Assembly: GCA_964230215.1 (NCBI GenBank)
Contig: CAXRGQ010000001.1
Location: forward strand, 1-64,000
DNA from: JAUILH01 sp964230215
GTDB taxonomy: Bacteria; Bacteroidota; Bacteroidia; Flavobacteriales_D; JAUILH01
DNA: 64,000 nucleotides
Reading direction: 5' to 3'
The notes under the pieces: model-generated
Databases searched by the model: none
Told to the model about the DNA's origin: nothing
The model's input: only the letters and a program-made list of their open reading frames with translations
Program-made: the position numbers and the translations under genes
Shown: one piece after another, positions 1 to 8,096 of the stretch
How the letters are laid out: every line of letters begins with the position of its first letter
Numbering within the stretch: the stretch's first letter is position 1

Positions 1-193
1 CGTAATTGGTGTGCGTATCTGACGCAAACCAAGTGCGCTAGAAAGTCACTAATGCTGACAAAGCGAAGACAAGCATGAACGAATCTAGAAGCCCATGCTT
101 TCGTCAGTATTAGATAACACCATCCTGATATTGAGGCACGATATCGTCAGAATGTATGTTATCAGTGTCCACGTATAATGCCTCCCCCTATTA
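1..193. other. Non-coding stretch with nested inverted repeats
   Basis: I see no gene here. The segment can fold: 50-60 (CTAATGCTGAC) pairs with 102-112 (GTCAGTATTAG) with one G-T wobble, enclosing a perfect AAGCATG (72-78) / CATGCTT (94-100) pair. GATAAC (113-118) can pair with GTTATC (158-163), enclosing a bulged hairpin at about 125-150. This looks more like a structured RNA or the end of a mobile element than a spacer. The GAATCTAGAAGCCC stretch at about 81-94 is loosely reminiscent of IS200/IS605-type ends, but no transposase is visible and the window starts here, so the identity is open. Confidence 0.3.
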
Positions 194-973
194 CTATTCT
201 ATCTTAAAAGTTGCAACAACCTCATATCTTAGCTTAATACTGTGTGCGTTTTCAACTTCACCACTCCCACCTGATGGAGACGGCGTATAACTTACCACAC
301 TATTACTCACTGAATTAGAATTGAAATTATTGCGCCCTGAATAATACCAGTAGGGATTTTGGATGTTGTTATTATTTTGTGTCACTTCCTCAATTGATAT
401 TACTTGTCCTACTCTCTCATCAATACTCTCTAACATGTATCCAGCCTTGTTCTTAGCAGCCTTAACAGCCTCCTTCTTAACCTCTTCTCGCAGCTCCTGC
501 ATTCTTGAGTTATTTGTGCTATTTACACGCACATTTTGCACCCAATCTTTATTTAAGGATTTTACGAGGGCTAAGAAGTCTGTCTCTCCATCTAAAGAAA
601 TGTAAAATTGCTTTCTAAGTATTGGTCGATTTCTGTATGACCACCAGTAATACCAATACCAGTAATTATTTGATTGATTGTAAGAAACATCTGATTTCTC
701 AATACTGTGTTCACTAAGAATTTCATAAAAGTGCTTTTCCGCCTTTTCTAATTGAGATTCTGAACTTTCATGTATGGTAATCTCCAATTCAACTTGATCC
801 GGTTCTACCAGCATTTCCGCACTTCCCGTGACCATAATAATTCTGGGGGTAGATTCAGCGGCATCATTTGTACTCGTTTGCACCGTATTTTGACCATTAT
901 TCCCAAAACTATAGAGTGCAAAAACTATTACTACAACAATTCCTATTGAGCTATGTGATTCATTTATCTTCAT
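194..973 (-). CDS. SIMPL domain (DUF541) envelope protein
   Basis: A 259-residue protein with an N-terminal hydrophobic segment (about residues 9-22, signal anchor or signal peptide), then a SIMPL/DUF541 domain. The family's opening motif, VTGSAEMLVEPDQVELEI, lies at residues 48-65. SIMPL proteins are periplasmic or outer-membrane proteins of mostly unknown function; Brucella BP26 forms channel-like oligomers. Two aromatic-rich insertions are unusual: residues 104-113 hold nine Trp/Tyr in ten positions, and a second NPYWYY patch with Asn/Ser repeats lies near residues 206-225. It sits 97 bp downstream of the ABC-F gene on the same strand and may be its own unit. Family assignment is firm, function unknown. 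Confidence 0.8.
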   Translation of the reverse strand: MKINESHSSIGIVVVIVFALYSFGNNGQNTVQTSTNDAAESTPRIIMVTGSAEMLVEPDQVELEITIHESSESQLEKAEKHFYEILSEHSIEKSDVSYNQSNNYWYWYYWWSYRNRPILRKQFYISLDGETDFLALVKSLNKDWVQNVRVNSTNNSRMQELREEVKKEAVKAAKNKAGYMLESIDERVGQVISIEEVTQNNNNIQNPYWYYSGRNNFNSNSVSNSVVSYTPSPSGGSGEVENAHSIKLRYEVVATFKIE

Positions 974-1070
974 GATTTTAGTTTTTAAAGTTTCCTCTAA
1001 AATCCCAAACCAATAAGATATCTACTAGCTAGAATTGGTCTATCGTCGATTTGACTGAGTTAAAAATCAT

Positions 1071-2942
1071 TTAAGCAAACTCAGACAACTCCAACCAACG
1101 CATTGATTTTTCATCTATACTATCTGCTAATTCCGACAACTCCTTGTAAAACGCTTCCGGGTCTTCCACATCTCCCGCAGCAATCTTAGCATTCATATCC
1201 TTTTGTCTTTCCTCAAGCTTTTCAATCTCTCTCCCTAGCTGCTTATACTCCTTCTGCTCGTTGTAGCTTAACTTCCGCTTTTTCTGCTCGATATCTACTC
1301 CACTCATTCTTCCCTCTTGAGATTTTTCCTCGGCTGGTTTTTCCTCCTTATTCACACTAAAAAGATGCTTGTTCTTCTTTCGCCAATCTAAAAAGTTCGA
1401 ATAACCTCCAGGGTGATTCTTGACCTTGCCCTCCCCCATGAAAACGAACAAGTGATCAGCCATTTTATCCAAGAAAAACCTGTCATGCGATACTACTATC
1501 ACACAACCATTAAAGTTAAGTAGATAGTCTTCTAAAGCTGCCATGGCATAAATATCCAAATCATTTGTAGGCTCATCAAGAATCAAGAAATTAGGATTTG
1601 CCATTAATACGGTCAATAGATAAAGTCGCTTCTTCTCACCTCCACTTAAGGTACTCACCAATTGCCAATGCGTTTCTTTGGAGAATAAGAACATTTCAAG
1701 CATTTGTGCGGCAGACAACTTTCTTCCTTTTTCCGCCTGAATATATTCCGCGATATCCTTGATAACCTCAATTACCCGCTTATCGTCTTTAAAGTTGAGA
1801 CCATCTTGTGAGTAATAACCAATCTTTACCGTCTCACCCAACACTATTTTACCTGCTGTTGGTAGGTACTCTTCCATGATAAGCTTTAACAGTGTCGACT
1901 TACCTACTCCATTAGGACCAATGATTCCAATCTTTTCATTTCGTTTAAAGATGTAGTCGAATTTATCAAGTAGGATTAAGTCACCTATTTGATAAGACAC
2001 TTTATGAAATTCAAGGATTTTAGATCCAAGACGTTCTGGTTTTATTATGAGTTCTAAACTGTCTTCTCCTAATTTAGTTTGAGCAACTTCTTCTGTTCTG
2101 TAAAACGCGTCTTGCCTTGCTTTGGCTTTAGTACCGCGAGCTTTGGGCATCCTACGCATCCACTCTAGTTCCTTGCGATACAAGTTCTTCGCCTTAGACA
2201 CAGTAGCTTCCTCAATTTGATTACGTTCCTCTTTCATCCCGAGAAAAGTCGAGAAATTTCCGCCGTATTTATAGGTAGTTTGCCTATCTAGTTCAATTAT
2301 CGTGTCACAAACAACTTCTAGGAAATACCTATCATGCGTCACCATAAGAATGGTTGAGTTAGATTGTTGCAAGCGCTCCTCTAGCCACTCAATCATATCC
2401 AAATCTAAATGGTTGGTAGGCTCATCCAGAATCATAAAATCAGGTTCTGTAGCAAGTAATTTTGCCAGTGCTAGACGTTTCTTCTGCCCTCCTGATAAGT
2501 GTTCTACCGGCTTATCAAATTCATCTAATTTGAGCTGAGTAAGAATTTCCTTCACCTTTACATCTGCATCCCAGGCGTTCAGTTCATTCATGCGCTCTAT
2601 GGCAAGACCTAAGTCCCCGTCTCCATTACTAGCTCTTTGGTATTCCAAAATCGCCTGATTCTCGGGAATATCTGAATTCAAAGCTGCACTTAAAACGCTC
2701 GCGCCTTCTGCAAATTTGTCGCTTTGATCAAGGTAAGCCACAGAAATACCATTGCGGTAAACTATTCTTCCTTCATCTGGTTCATCCTGTCGGCACAGAA
2801 GCTTTAACAGTGTAGATTTACCAGCACCATTTTTCGCCACTAAAGCGACCTTATCGCCTTTATCTATTCCGAAGGTGACATCAGAGAATAACAAGCGTTC
2901 TCCAAACCGCTTACTTATGGTTTCAACCGAAAGGTAATTCAT
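1071..2942 (-). CDS. ABC-F family ATPase (Uup-like)
   Basis: A 623-residue soluble protein with two ATP-binding cassettes and no membrane domain. The first has Walker A NGAGKST, signature LSGGQKKRLALAK and Walker B DFMILDEPTNHLD. The second has GPNGVGKST, LSGGEKKRLYLL and NFLILDEPTNDLD. A charged coiled coil of about 65 residues closes the protein, as in Uup. ABC-F proteins act on the ribosome or, for Uup, are linked to branched-DNA metabolism; which applies here cannot be read from sequence. Its ATG overlaps the stop of the upstream GMC oxidoreductase by one base, so it is probably the distal gene of that operon. A second, different ABC-F gene lies at 49200-51071. Confidence 0.9.
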   Translation of the reverse strand: MNYLSVETISKRFGERLLFSDVTFGIDKGDKVALVAKNGAGKSTLLKLLCRQDEPDEGRIVYRNGISVAYLDQSDKFAEGASVLSAALNSDIPENQAILEYQRASNGDGDLGLAIERMNELNAWDADVKVKEILTQLKLDEFDKPVEHLSGGQKKRLALAKLLATEPDFMILDEPTNHLDLDMIEWLEERLQQSNSTILMVTHDRYFLEVVCDTIIELDRQTTYKYGGNFSTFLGMKEERNQIEEATVSKAKNLYRKELEWMRRMPKARGTKAKARQDAFYRTEEVAQTKLGEDSLELIIKPERLGSKILEFHKVSYQIGDLILLDKFDYIFKRNEKIGIIGPNGVGKSTLLKLIMEEYLPTAGKIVLGETVKIGYYSQDGLNFKDDKRVIEVIKDIAEYIQAEKGRKLSAAQMLEMFLFSKETHWQLVSTLSGGEKKRLYLLTVLMANPNFLILDEPTNDLDIYAMAALEDYLLNFNGCVIVVSHDRFFLDKMADHLFVFMGEGKVKNHPGGYSNFLDWRKKNKHLFSVNKEEKPAEEKSQEGRMSGVDIEQKKRKLSYNEQKEYKQLGREIEKLEERQKDMNAKIAAGDVEDPEAFYKELSELADSIDEKSMRWLELSEFA

Positions 2943-4618
2943 TAACTATTATTTGAAAGTCTTGATAATAAGTGGTCTGCCACTCGATAACTATTTGCGT
3001 AGATGGTCCATGTATAGGTGACGCTTCCGCCTGTCGGCATAAAGCTAGCATCCGTTACGTATAAATTGTCCAAGGAATGGACTTTACAGTTTTTGTCTAA
3101 AACAGATGAATTCGGATCATCTCCAAACCGACATCCACCTGCCTGCAAATTCGCAGAGGCTCCTCCAAGCGAGTAGCTAACATCTTTCGCACCAACTTCA
3201 CGAAGAATATCAGCGGCCTTTTCTGCCACAAACTTGGCAACTTTTCTATCATATGGATGTTCACCTAAATGCACTTTTGCAATGGGGTCTCCCCACTTAT
3301 CTTTATGTTTAGTAGAAAGCTCCACACGGCAATTTTCATGGGGTGTCCAATCTGTGAAAACCTCATATTTTAATGTCTTTTGTTGAGTAAAGTGATGTTT
3401 GAGTTTTTGTTTAAGCTCATTGCCCCATATCAACTCTCCTCCCTCTTTCTTAAGCTTAACAGCTTTAGTTACTGGGTTTGAATGTTCCCAAACAAAGTCT
3501 GCCATACCGCCTTTTACCTTTCCACCGAATTCTGAATCATCAATCTCATACCAGTCATAGAGTGCACGGTTTATAAAAAGTCCTTGATTTCGAAGACTGA
3601 GCAAGTCATCCTCATTAAAATCTGAGAAACTCAGACTTCCACTTCCAATTCCTCCTCCAGAGAATAGCAAGTTTTTACCTAATTGGTTCGAGTGGTTCCC
3701 CAATCCGCCGGGATGTTCATCCGTTGCACTCATTTGTAAAAGCCGAACAGATTCTACCGCCTGGCATGCTACCACAAACATATCTGCTTCTACAGATTGT
3801 TTCTCGCCCTGCAGATCATAGTACCAAGCCTTATTAATTTTTTTCTTGGAAGCTTCCAAACGAAATACCTTGGCATTAGGAATAATGGTACAATTCTCCA
3901 ATTTAGCAGCGTCTTCCAACAGTGCAGCCCTAGAGCTACCTTTAGCATCCGATTCACACCCATAGGAACCACAATATCCACTGTAAAAACAAGCAGATCG
4001 TTCTTTTGATTTGCGAGACAGAATACCTCTTGCTACTGGCACCACCGTGTACCCTAGTTTATCAGCAGCAGCATCTATCATCCCTGCAATTTTGTTCTCC
4101 CCTAATGGAGGGAAGGGAAAATCGTCTGTTGATCTTGGCTCATGATGTTTGTGATCTACTACCTTACCAGAAACACCTATTTCTGACTCAACTTTAGTAT
4201 AATACTGCTCCAAATCATCATAGTCTATTGGCCAATCAACAACGTTTGCATTATCAATTGGTCCGTAAGTACTCAATAAACTAAAATCCTTGGGTTTCAT
4301 TCTGTGAAAGTACCCTGACATGAAGTTAGACGATCCGCCTACAACATTTCCATTCCAAAAATCCTTTCCCGACTTGTATCCGTTTTTTTCTTTAGAAACC
4401 TCACCATCTCTGTAATACACAAAATCATGGCATTCATCTTTAAGCCTAGGTGTGTAGACTGAGCGCCTTGTGGCCACCATCTCATCCTTAGTATACTGAC
4501 TTGTTTTTATCCATGGGCCTTTTTCAAGCACAACAACTTCATGCCCCGCCTTTGCCAGCTCACTTATTATTGGACCGGCTCCAGCTCCACTGCCTATAAC
4601 ACACACTTTAGTTTTCAC
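2942..4618 (-). CDS. GMC family oxidoreductase (FAD-dependent)
   Basis: A 558-residue flavoprotein. The N-terminal dinucleotide-binding motif is VIGSGAGAGPI (residues 7-17), followed by the GMC NVVGGSSNFMSG motif. The C-terminal GMC domain has the AGGCRFGDDPNSSVLD and NLYVTDASFMPT signatures and ends in a GGSVTYTWTIYANSYR stretch typical of gluconate/sorbitol dehydrogenase-type GMC enzymes. These oxidise sugar or sugar-acid hydroxyls and usually pass electrons to a membrane partner. The start is GTG. It overlaps the upstream gluconate 2-dehydrogenase subunit-3 gene by 11 bp, supporting a two-subunit enzyme. No cytochrome c subunit is encoded beside it, so the electron acceptor is unknown and the substrate cannot be specified. 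Confidence 0.88.
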   Translation of the reverse strand: MKTKVCVIGSGAGAGPIISELAKAGHEVVVLEKGPWIKTSQYTKDEMVATRRSVYTPRLKDECHDFVYYRDGEVSKEKNGYKSGKDFWNGNVVGGSSNFMSGYFHRMKPKDFSLLSTYGPIDNANVVDWPIDYDDLEQYYTKVESEIGVSGKVVDHKHHEPRSTDDFPFPPLGENKIAGMIDAAADKLGYTVVPVARGILSRKSKERSACFYSGYCGSYGCESDAKGSSRAALLEDAAKLENCTIIPNAKVFRLEASKKKINKAWYYDLQGEKQSVEADMFVVACQAVESVRLLQMSATDEHPGGLGNHSNQLGKNLLFSGGGIGSGSLSFSDFNEDDLLSLRNQGLFINRALYDWYEIDDSEFGGKVKGGMADFVWEHSNPVTKAVKLKKEGGELIWGNELKQKLKHHFTQQKTLKYEVFTDWTPHENCRVELSTKHKDKWGDPIAKVHLGEHPYDRKVAKFVAEKAADILREVGAKDVSYSLGGASANLQAGGCRFGDDPNSSVLDKNCKVHSLDNLYVTDASFMPTGGSVTYTWTIYANSYRVADHLLSRLSNNS

Positions 4619-5156
4619 GGATGGTCTCTAAGATTTTGGGATACATTAATTCGGGTGTTGGATCTGGATGCCCTGTCTGAACTTCCAGGTACTCCCAACC
4701 AATTTTATTTGGGTTTACGTTATAGATGGGGTGACACAGCATTGCTTCAAAGATTAAGGTAATATGCTTAGACAACCATTCTTTACCCCAGGAGGTTTCA
4801 TACGCTTCTGCTATTTTGAGCTCTTGATCGTTTCTGGATAATTTCATGAAACTTTCTTCATCTGAAATTTCCTTTTCAAAATTCTCATACCCTCTTGTCA
4901 AAACATTCGCCCAATATTCATCTGTATGCTCTTCTTCTGCATACCATTCAATGTAGGTGTCTGCATAAAACTCGACCGCACCTGGCCCTTCGTCTGTTAA
5001 CGGAAATAGAATGTCCACTATGGTTTGGCGGAAACTAAGACTCCGTTCAATTCTATCTTTTTCTTCCTCACTTGTGCACGACATTATCCATGGCAATTGC
5101 AATGCAACGCCTGCAAGACTCACTCTTTTTATGAATTCCTTTCTTGATAATGCCAT
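4608..5156 (-). CDS. Gluconate 2-dehydrogenase subunit 3 family protein
   Basis: A 182-residue small subunit. The N terminus (SRKEFIKR followed by a short hydrophobic stretch) resembles a twin-arginine signal with a Lys/Arg variant, and a WIMSC sequence could serve as a lipobox at Cys27. The remainder matches the gluconate 2-dehydrogenase subunit-3 family, including the IVDILFPLTDEGPGA start and the WEYLEVQTGHPDP stretch near the C terminus. In this family the small subunit carries the folded GMC flavoprotein across the inner membrane. The downstream overlapping GMC gene is the expected partner. A terminator hairpin separates it from the lipoprotein gene upstream, so it probably starts the gmc/ABC-F operon. 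Confidence 0.82.
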   Translation of the reverse strand: MALSRKEFIKRVSLAGVALQLPWIMSCTSEEEKDRIERSLSFRQTIVDILFPLTDEGPGAVEFYADTYIEWYAEEEHTDEYWANVLTRGYENFEKEISDEESFMKLSRNDQELKIAEAYETSWGKEWLSKHITLIFEAMLCHPIYNVNPNKIGWEYLEVQTGHPDPTPELMYPKILETIREN

Positions 5157-5177
5157 CTTACTACAAATCTACTCAAA

Positions 5178-5215
5178 AAAAAACCCTGACTTCACTAAAT
5201 GAAATCAGGGTTTTT
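5178..5215 (-). terminator. Rho-independent terminator after the Cys-repeat lipoprotein
   Basis: The arms AAAAACCCTGA and TCAGGGTTTTT, with CTTC/GAAA extending the inner stem, flank a short AT-rich loop. The A-run on the plus strand gives a T-run for minus-strand transcripts, so this ends the lipoprotein mRNA coming from 5569. The same ACCCTGACTT core recurs in the terminator at 51086-51116. Confidence 0.75.
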
Positions 5216-5233
5216 ATATTTTTTGAAAGAATC

Positions 5234-5569
5234 TTAGTGAGCTTCTTCTTCAGTCGCTGCTTCTTCAGTATGAGCTTCTTCAGTGTCTCCACCTTCACAC
5301 TTACCTTCTTCACATTTTCCCTCTTCGCACTTACCTTCTTCGCACTTACCTTCTTCGCATTTTCCTTCTTCACACTTACCTTCTTCACACTTGTCTTCTT
5401 CAGAAGTAGCATCTTCTTCAGGAGCAGTTTCTTCTTCTACTTGCTCAGTTTTAGGAGCTTTGTCCTCATCTTTCTTCTTGTCGTCTTCTTTCTCTTCACC
5501 ACAGCTAGTTAAAGATGCAGTAACACCTAATACTAATACTAGGCTTAAAATTCTAAATGTCTTTTTCAT
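5234..5569 (-). CDS. Small acidic lipoprotein with seven KCEEG-type repeats
   Basis: A 111-residue lipoprotein. A signal peptide ends in the lipobox LTSC (Cys23), followed by a highly charged Glu/Lys/Asp region. Residues 60-94 contain seven perfect-register pentapeptides, six KCEEG and one KCEGG, placing Cys at 61, 66, 71, 76, 81, 86 and 91. The tail is Glu/Ala/Thr rich. I do not recognise an exact family. The EGKC periodicity resembles the EGKCG repeats of HvfA-type precursor peptides, whose cysteines are modified by MNIO (DUF692) enzymes, but no such enzyme is nearby. Evenly spaced Cys/Glu could also bind metal ions. The gene stands alone, with a terminator downstream. Confidence 0.75.
   Translation of the reverse strand: MKKTFRILSLVLVLGVTASLTSCGEEKEDDKKKDEDKAPKTEQVEEETAPEEDATSEEDKCEEGKCEEGKCEEGKCEEGKCEEGKCEEGKCEGGDTEEAHTEEAATEEEAH
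5288..5392 (-). repeat. Seven tandem 15-bp units encoding KCEEG/KCEGG
   Basis: The seven units are contiguous and in frame with the lipoprotein at 5234-5569. They differ mainly at third codon positions (Cys TGT/TGC, Lys AAG/AAA, Gly GGT/GGA), so the repeat is old enough to have drifted silently while the peptide was conserved. Confidence 0.9.
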
Positions 5570-5670
5570 TGTCTAATAGTTTCACGTTCGGCCGTAAAGA
5601 TAAGGTAATTAACGGAAAGTATGCAAATTCAACGCAAAAAATAATTGATTCGTTTTTATAAGTCTACATT

Positions 5671-7440
5671 CTACCCACCGTAGATGTCACTAATTTGAGC
5701 GCTATATTTAGCTAAAATCACCTTCCGTTTCAGCTTTAATGTTGGGGTTAACTCACCTGTTTCAACCGCCCATTCATGTGTGCAGAGCGCAAACTTTTTA
5801 ATCTGTTCCCAATTACCAAAGTTTTTATTGTAGGCATTAATCTCCCTCTGAATACGTTCAATCACTTGTTCATTTTTTATTAATTCCGCATTATCATCCG
5901 ATACCTGAATTTCTTTTCTTTTAGCCCACTCTCGCACAAAGTCAAAAGAAGGAACGATCAACGCACCTGGGAACTTTTGATTTTCACCAACCACCATTAT
6001 CTGTTCAATAAACCTTGACTCCTTAAATTTATTCTCCATTACCTGCGGAGCTACATACTTACCTCCTGAGGTCTTAAACATTTCCTTTTTACGGTCCGTA
6101 ATTTTCAGATACTGACCTTCTTGGAATTCACCAATATCTCCAGTATGGAACCAGCCATCCGAATCAATCACTTCAGCTGTCAAATCAGGTTGTTTGTAGT
6201 AGCCCATCATTAAATTTGGCCCCTTAACGAGAATTTCGCCATCCTCAGCAATCTTAACCTCAACATCTTTTACAACTCTTCCAACGGTGCCTATTCTTAA
6301 ACCGTCATTAGTGAAGCAGTTTACACTAACCACTGGAGAAGTCTCTGTTAATCCATAGCCTTCATATATAGGGATTCCTGCCGCTATAAACACTCTGGCT
6401 AATCTTGGCTGTAGTGCTGCCGATCCAGACACTGCCGCAAGGCAATTTCCTCCTAGTGCAGCTTGCCACTTACTAAAAATCAACTTTCTAGCAATTTTCA
6501 GCTTGAAATGGTACCATCCCGACTTGCCAACTACATCATACTCCTGTCCAAGATCAACCGCCCAGAAGAATAGTTTTCGTTTAATCCCAGAGAGTTCCTC
6601 TCCTTTGGCAATAATTTTATCATATACTTTCTCCAATAATCTAGGTACGGCAGAGAAAACTTGAGGTTTAACATCTCGTAAATCATCGCCAATTGTATCA
6701 ATAGATTCGGCAAAATATATACTTAAGCCTAAGTACTGATAGAGATACAAAAGCATTCTCTCATAAACATGGCATACTGGAAGAAAACTAACCGCCGTAT
6801 GTCCATTATGGACCGGCACTCTATCAAGGCACGACAATACATTTGACACCAAGTTCTGATGAGAAAGCATTACTCCTTTCGGTTTACCCGTTGTTCCGCT
6901 TGTATATATTATCGTTGCGAGATCTGTGTTTTTTATATCGTTTTTGATGTCCGAAAAATCTTTTGGATTAGCCTTTCCAGTTTCAACTATCTCAGTCCAG
7001 TTTTTAGCTCCACTTACCGTATCAAACGTAAAAACATTAGTTAAACTTGGCACTTGGTCGAATACATTCTGAACTTTCTGATAAAGCTCTTCATCACTAG
7101 CAATAACCATCTTAACTTCTGCATGGTTAAAGATATAAGCATAATCCTCCTCTGAAATCGTAGGATAAACAGGCACATTCACCACTCCTATCTGCACCAT
7201 AGCTAGATCGGCAATACACCACTCACTGCGATTATTTGATATCATAGCTATTTTATCTCTTGGCTGAATACCCATCGCCAAAAGACCACAACTAAAGTGC
7301 TTTGCTAATTCTATTACATCATTAGTACTTCTAGTTTCCCATTTCCCATTGCGCTTATCAGCAAAAGCAACATCTCTTGAATAGTTTAATGCTTGATATT
7401 CGATGATATCGAATATTCTAGATACCGAATTTCCTTCCAT
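5671..7440 (-). CDS. Long-chain fatty acid-CoA ligase
   Basis: A 589-residue AMP-forming acyl-CoA synthetase that activates fatty acids to acyl-CoA with ATP. The adenylation motif YTSGTTGKPKGV, the GYGLTETSPVV motif and the hinge region GDIGEF...ITDRKKEMFKTSGGKYV are all present, as in FadD/FAA-type long-chain ligases. Length fits the roughly 590-residue bacterial subfamily common in Bacteroidota. The gene is monocistronic by appearance: 101 bp separates it from the downstream lipoprotein gene, and the ECF sigma gene upstream is divergent. Chain-length preference cannot be read from the sequence. Confidence 0.92.
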   Translation of the reverse strand: MEGNSVSRIFDIIEYQALNYSRDVAFADKRNGKWETRSTNDVIELAKHFSCGLLAMGIQPRDKIAMISNNRSEWCIADLAMVQIGVVNVPVYPTISEEDYAYIFNHAEVKMVIASDEELYQKVQNVFDQVPSLTNVFTFDTVSGAKNWTEIVETGKANPKDFSDIKNDIKNTDLATIIYTSGTTGKPKGVMLSHQNLVSNVLSCLDRVPVHNGHTAVSFLPVCHVYERMLLYLYQYLGLSIYFAESIDTIGDDLRDVKPQVFSAVPRLLEKVYDKIIAKGEELSGIKRKLFFWAVDLGQEYDVVGKSGWYHFKLKIARKLIFSKWQAALGGNCLAAVSGSAALQPRLARVFIAAGIPIYEGYGLTETSPVVSVNCFTNDGLRIGTVGRVVKDVEVKIAEDGEILVKGPNLMMGYYKQPDLTAEVIDSDGWFHTGDIGEFQEGQYLKITDRKKEMFKTSGGKYVAPQVMENKFKESRFIEQIMVVGENQKFPGALIVPSFDFVREWAKRKEIQVSDDNAELIKNEQVIERIQREINAYNKNFGNWEQIKKFALCTHEWAVETGELTPTLKLKRKVILAKYSAQISDIYGG

Positions 7441-7604
7441 ATAAAAACGACTTTAGATTATATACGCAGCGTAGCTTTAAATCGTTACTACGTTTAGACT
7501 ACAATATATGAGTTATTTACTAGTTGCGATAATATTTGATTAAATTTATAGTGAGTGTAACATTTAGGATGTTGTCATTGTTAGACAGTTGAAACCCTAG
7601 GAAA
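7441..7604. promoter_or_regulatory. Divergent intergenic region between acyl-CoA ligase and ECF sigma operon
   Basis: This 164-bp AT-rich spacer must hold promoters for both directions. I found no exact TTG-N(19-23)-TAnnTTTG promoter on the plus strand (the best is AATATTTG around 7532-7539 with no suitable -33). That would be compatible with the ECF sigma factor driving its own operon from a different promoter class. Confidence 0.3.
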
Positions 7605-8096
7605 GTGACCAAAGAAGAGTATAACATATGTGTCAAAGAACTCTCTGATCGAGTTTACAGATTCGCGCTAAAGATGATGAAGCGTGAAGAAGAAGCTCAT
7701 GACGTGGTGCAGGATGCATTTGAAAAGCTTTGGAATCACAGAGAAAAGGTGTTACCTGAGAAAGCAAGGTCTTGGTTATTTACAACCGCACACAATGCCA
7801 TGATAAACACCATCAAGCGCAACAAGCGTGTTGAGAGCATGGAAGATAATGAAGTGTGGGAACCAATGTCGCGTGATGAGGCAAGAAAGTACGAACTAAA
7901 GGAAATTTTAGACATGTGCTTAGAACGTTTGCCGGAAACGCAAAAGTCCATCATTCTTTTAAGAGATATTGAGGGCTATTCGTATAGTGACATTGGTGAA
8001 ATACTCAACTTAAGCGAATCTCAGGTAAAGGTATACCTCTTCAGAGCTAGGAAGAAGATTAAAGACTACATAAAAGATATTAGACTGCTATCATGA
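7605..8096 (+). CDS. ECF-type RNA polymerase sigma factor
   Basis: A 163-residue sigma-70 family factor starting at GTG (MTKEEYN). Region 2 (about residues 10-75) contains the DVVQDAFEKLW and SWLFTTAHNAMINTIKR motifs. Region 4 (about 105-158) has LPETQKSIILLRDIEGYSYSDIGEILNLSESQVKVYLFRARKKIK, quoted here only as a span, with a clear helix-turn-helix. It redirects RNA polymerase to a dedicated regulon. Its TGA overlaps the next gene's ATG (ATGA), so it is translationally coupled to the anti-sigma-like fusion protein, the usual sigma/anti-sigma arrangement. In Porphyromonas gingivalis the ECF factor SigP works with PorX to control T9SS genes; whether this factor is its counterpart is inference. 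Confidence 0.9.
   Translation: MTKEEYNICVKELSDRVYRFALKMMKREEEAHDVVQDAFEKLWNHREKVLPEKARSWLFTTAHNAMINTIKRNKRVESMEDNEVWEPMSRDEARKYELKEILDMCLERLPETQKSIILLRDIEGYSYSDIGEILNLSESQVKVYLFRARKKIKDYIKDIRLLS

Noticed and set aside
5288..5392. Tandem 15-bp repeats as a CRISPR array
   Set aside because: Units are contiguous with no spacers and encode an in-frame pentapeptide; no cas genes are near.
5283..5576. Long open frames on the plus strand over the Cys-repeat lipoprotein, rich in Ser/Pro
   Set aside because: They are antisense reflections of the 15-bp repeat; the minus-strand gene has a lipobox and a signal peptide.
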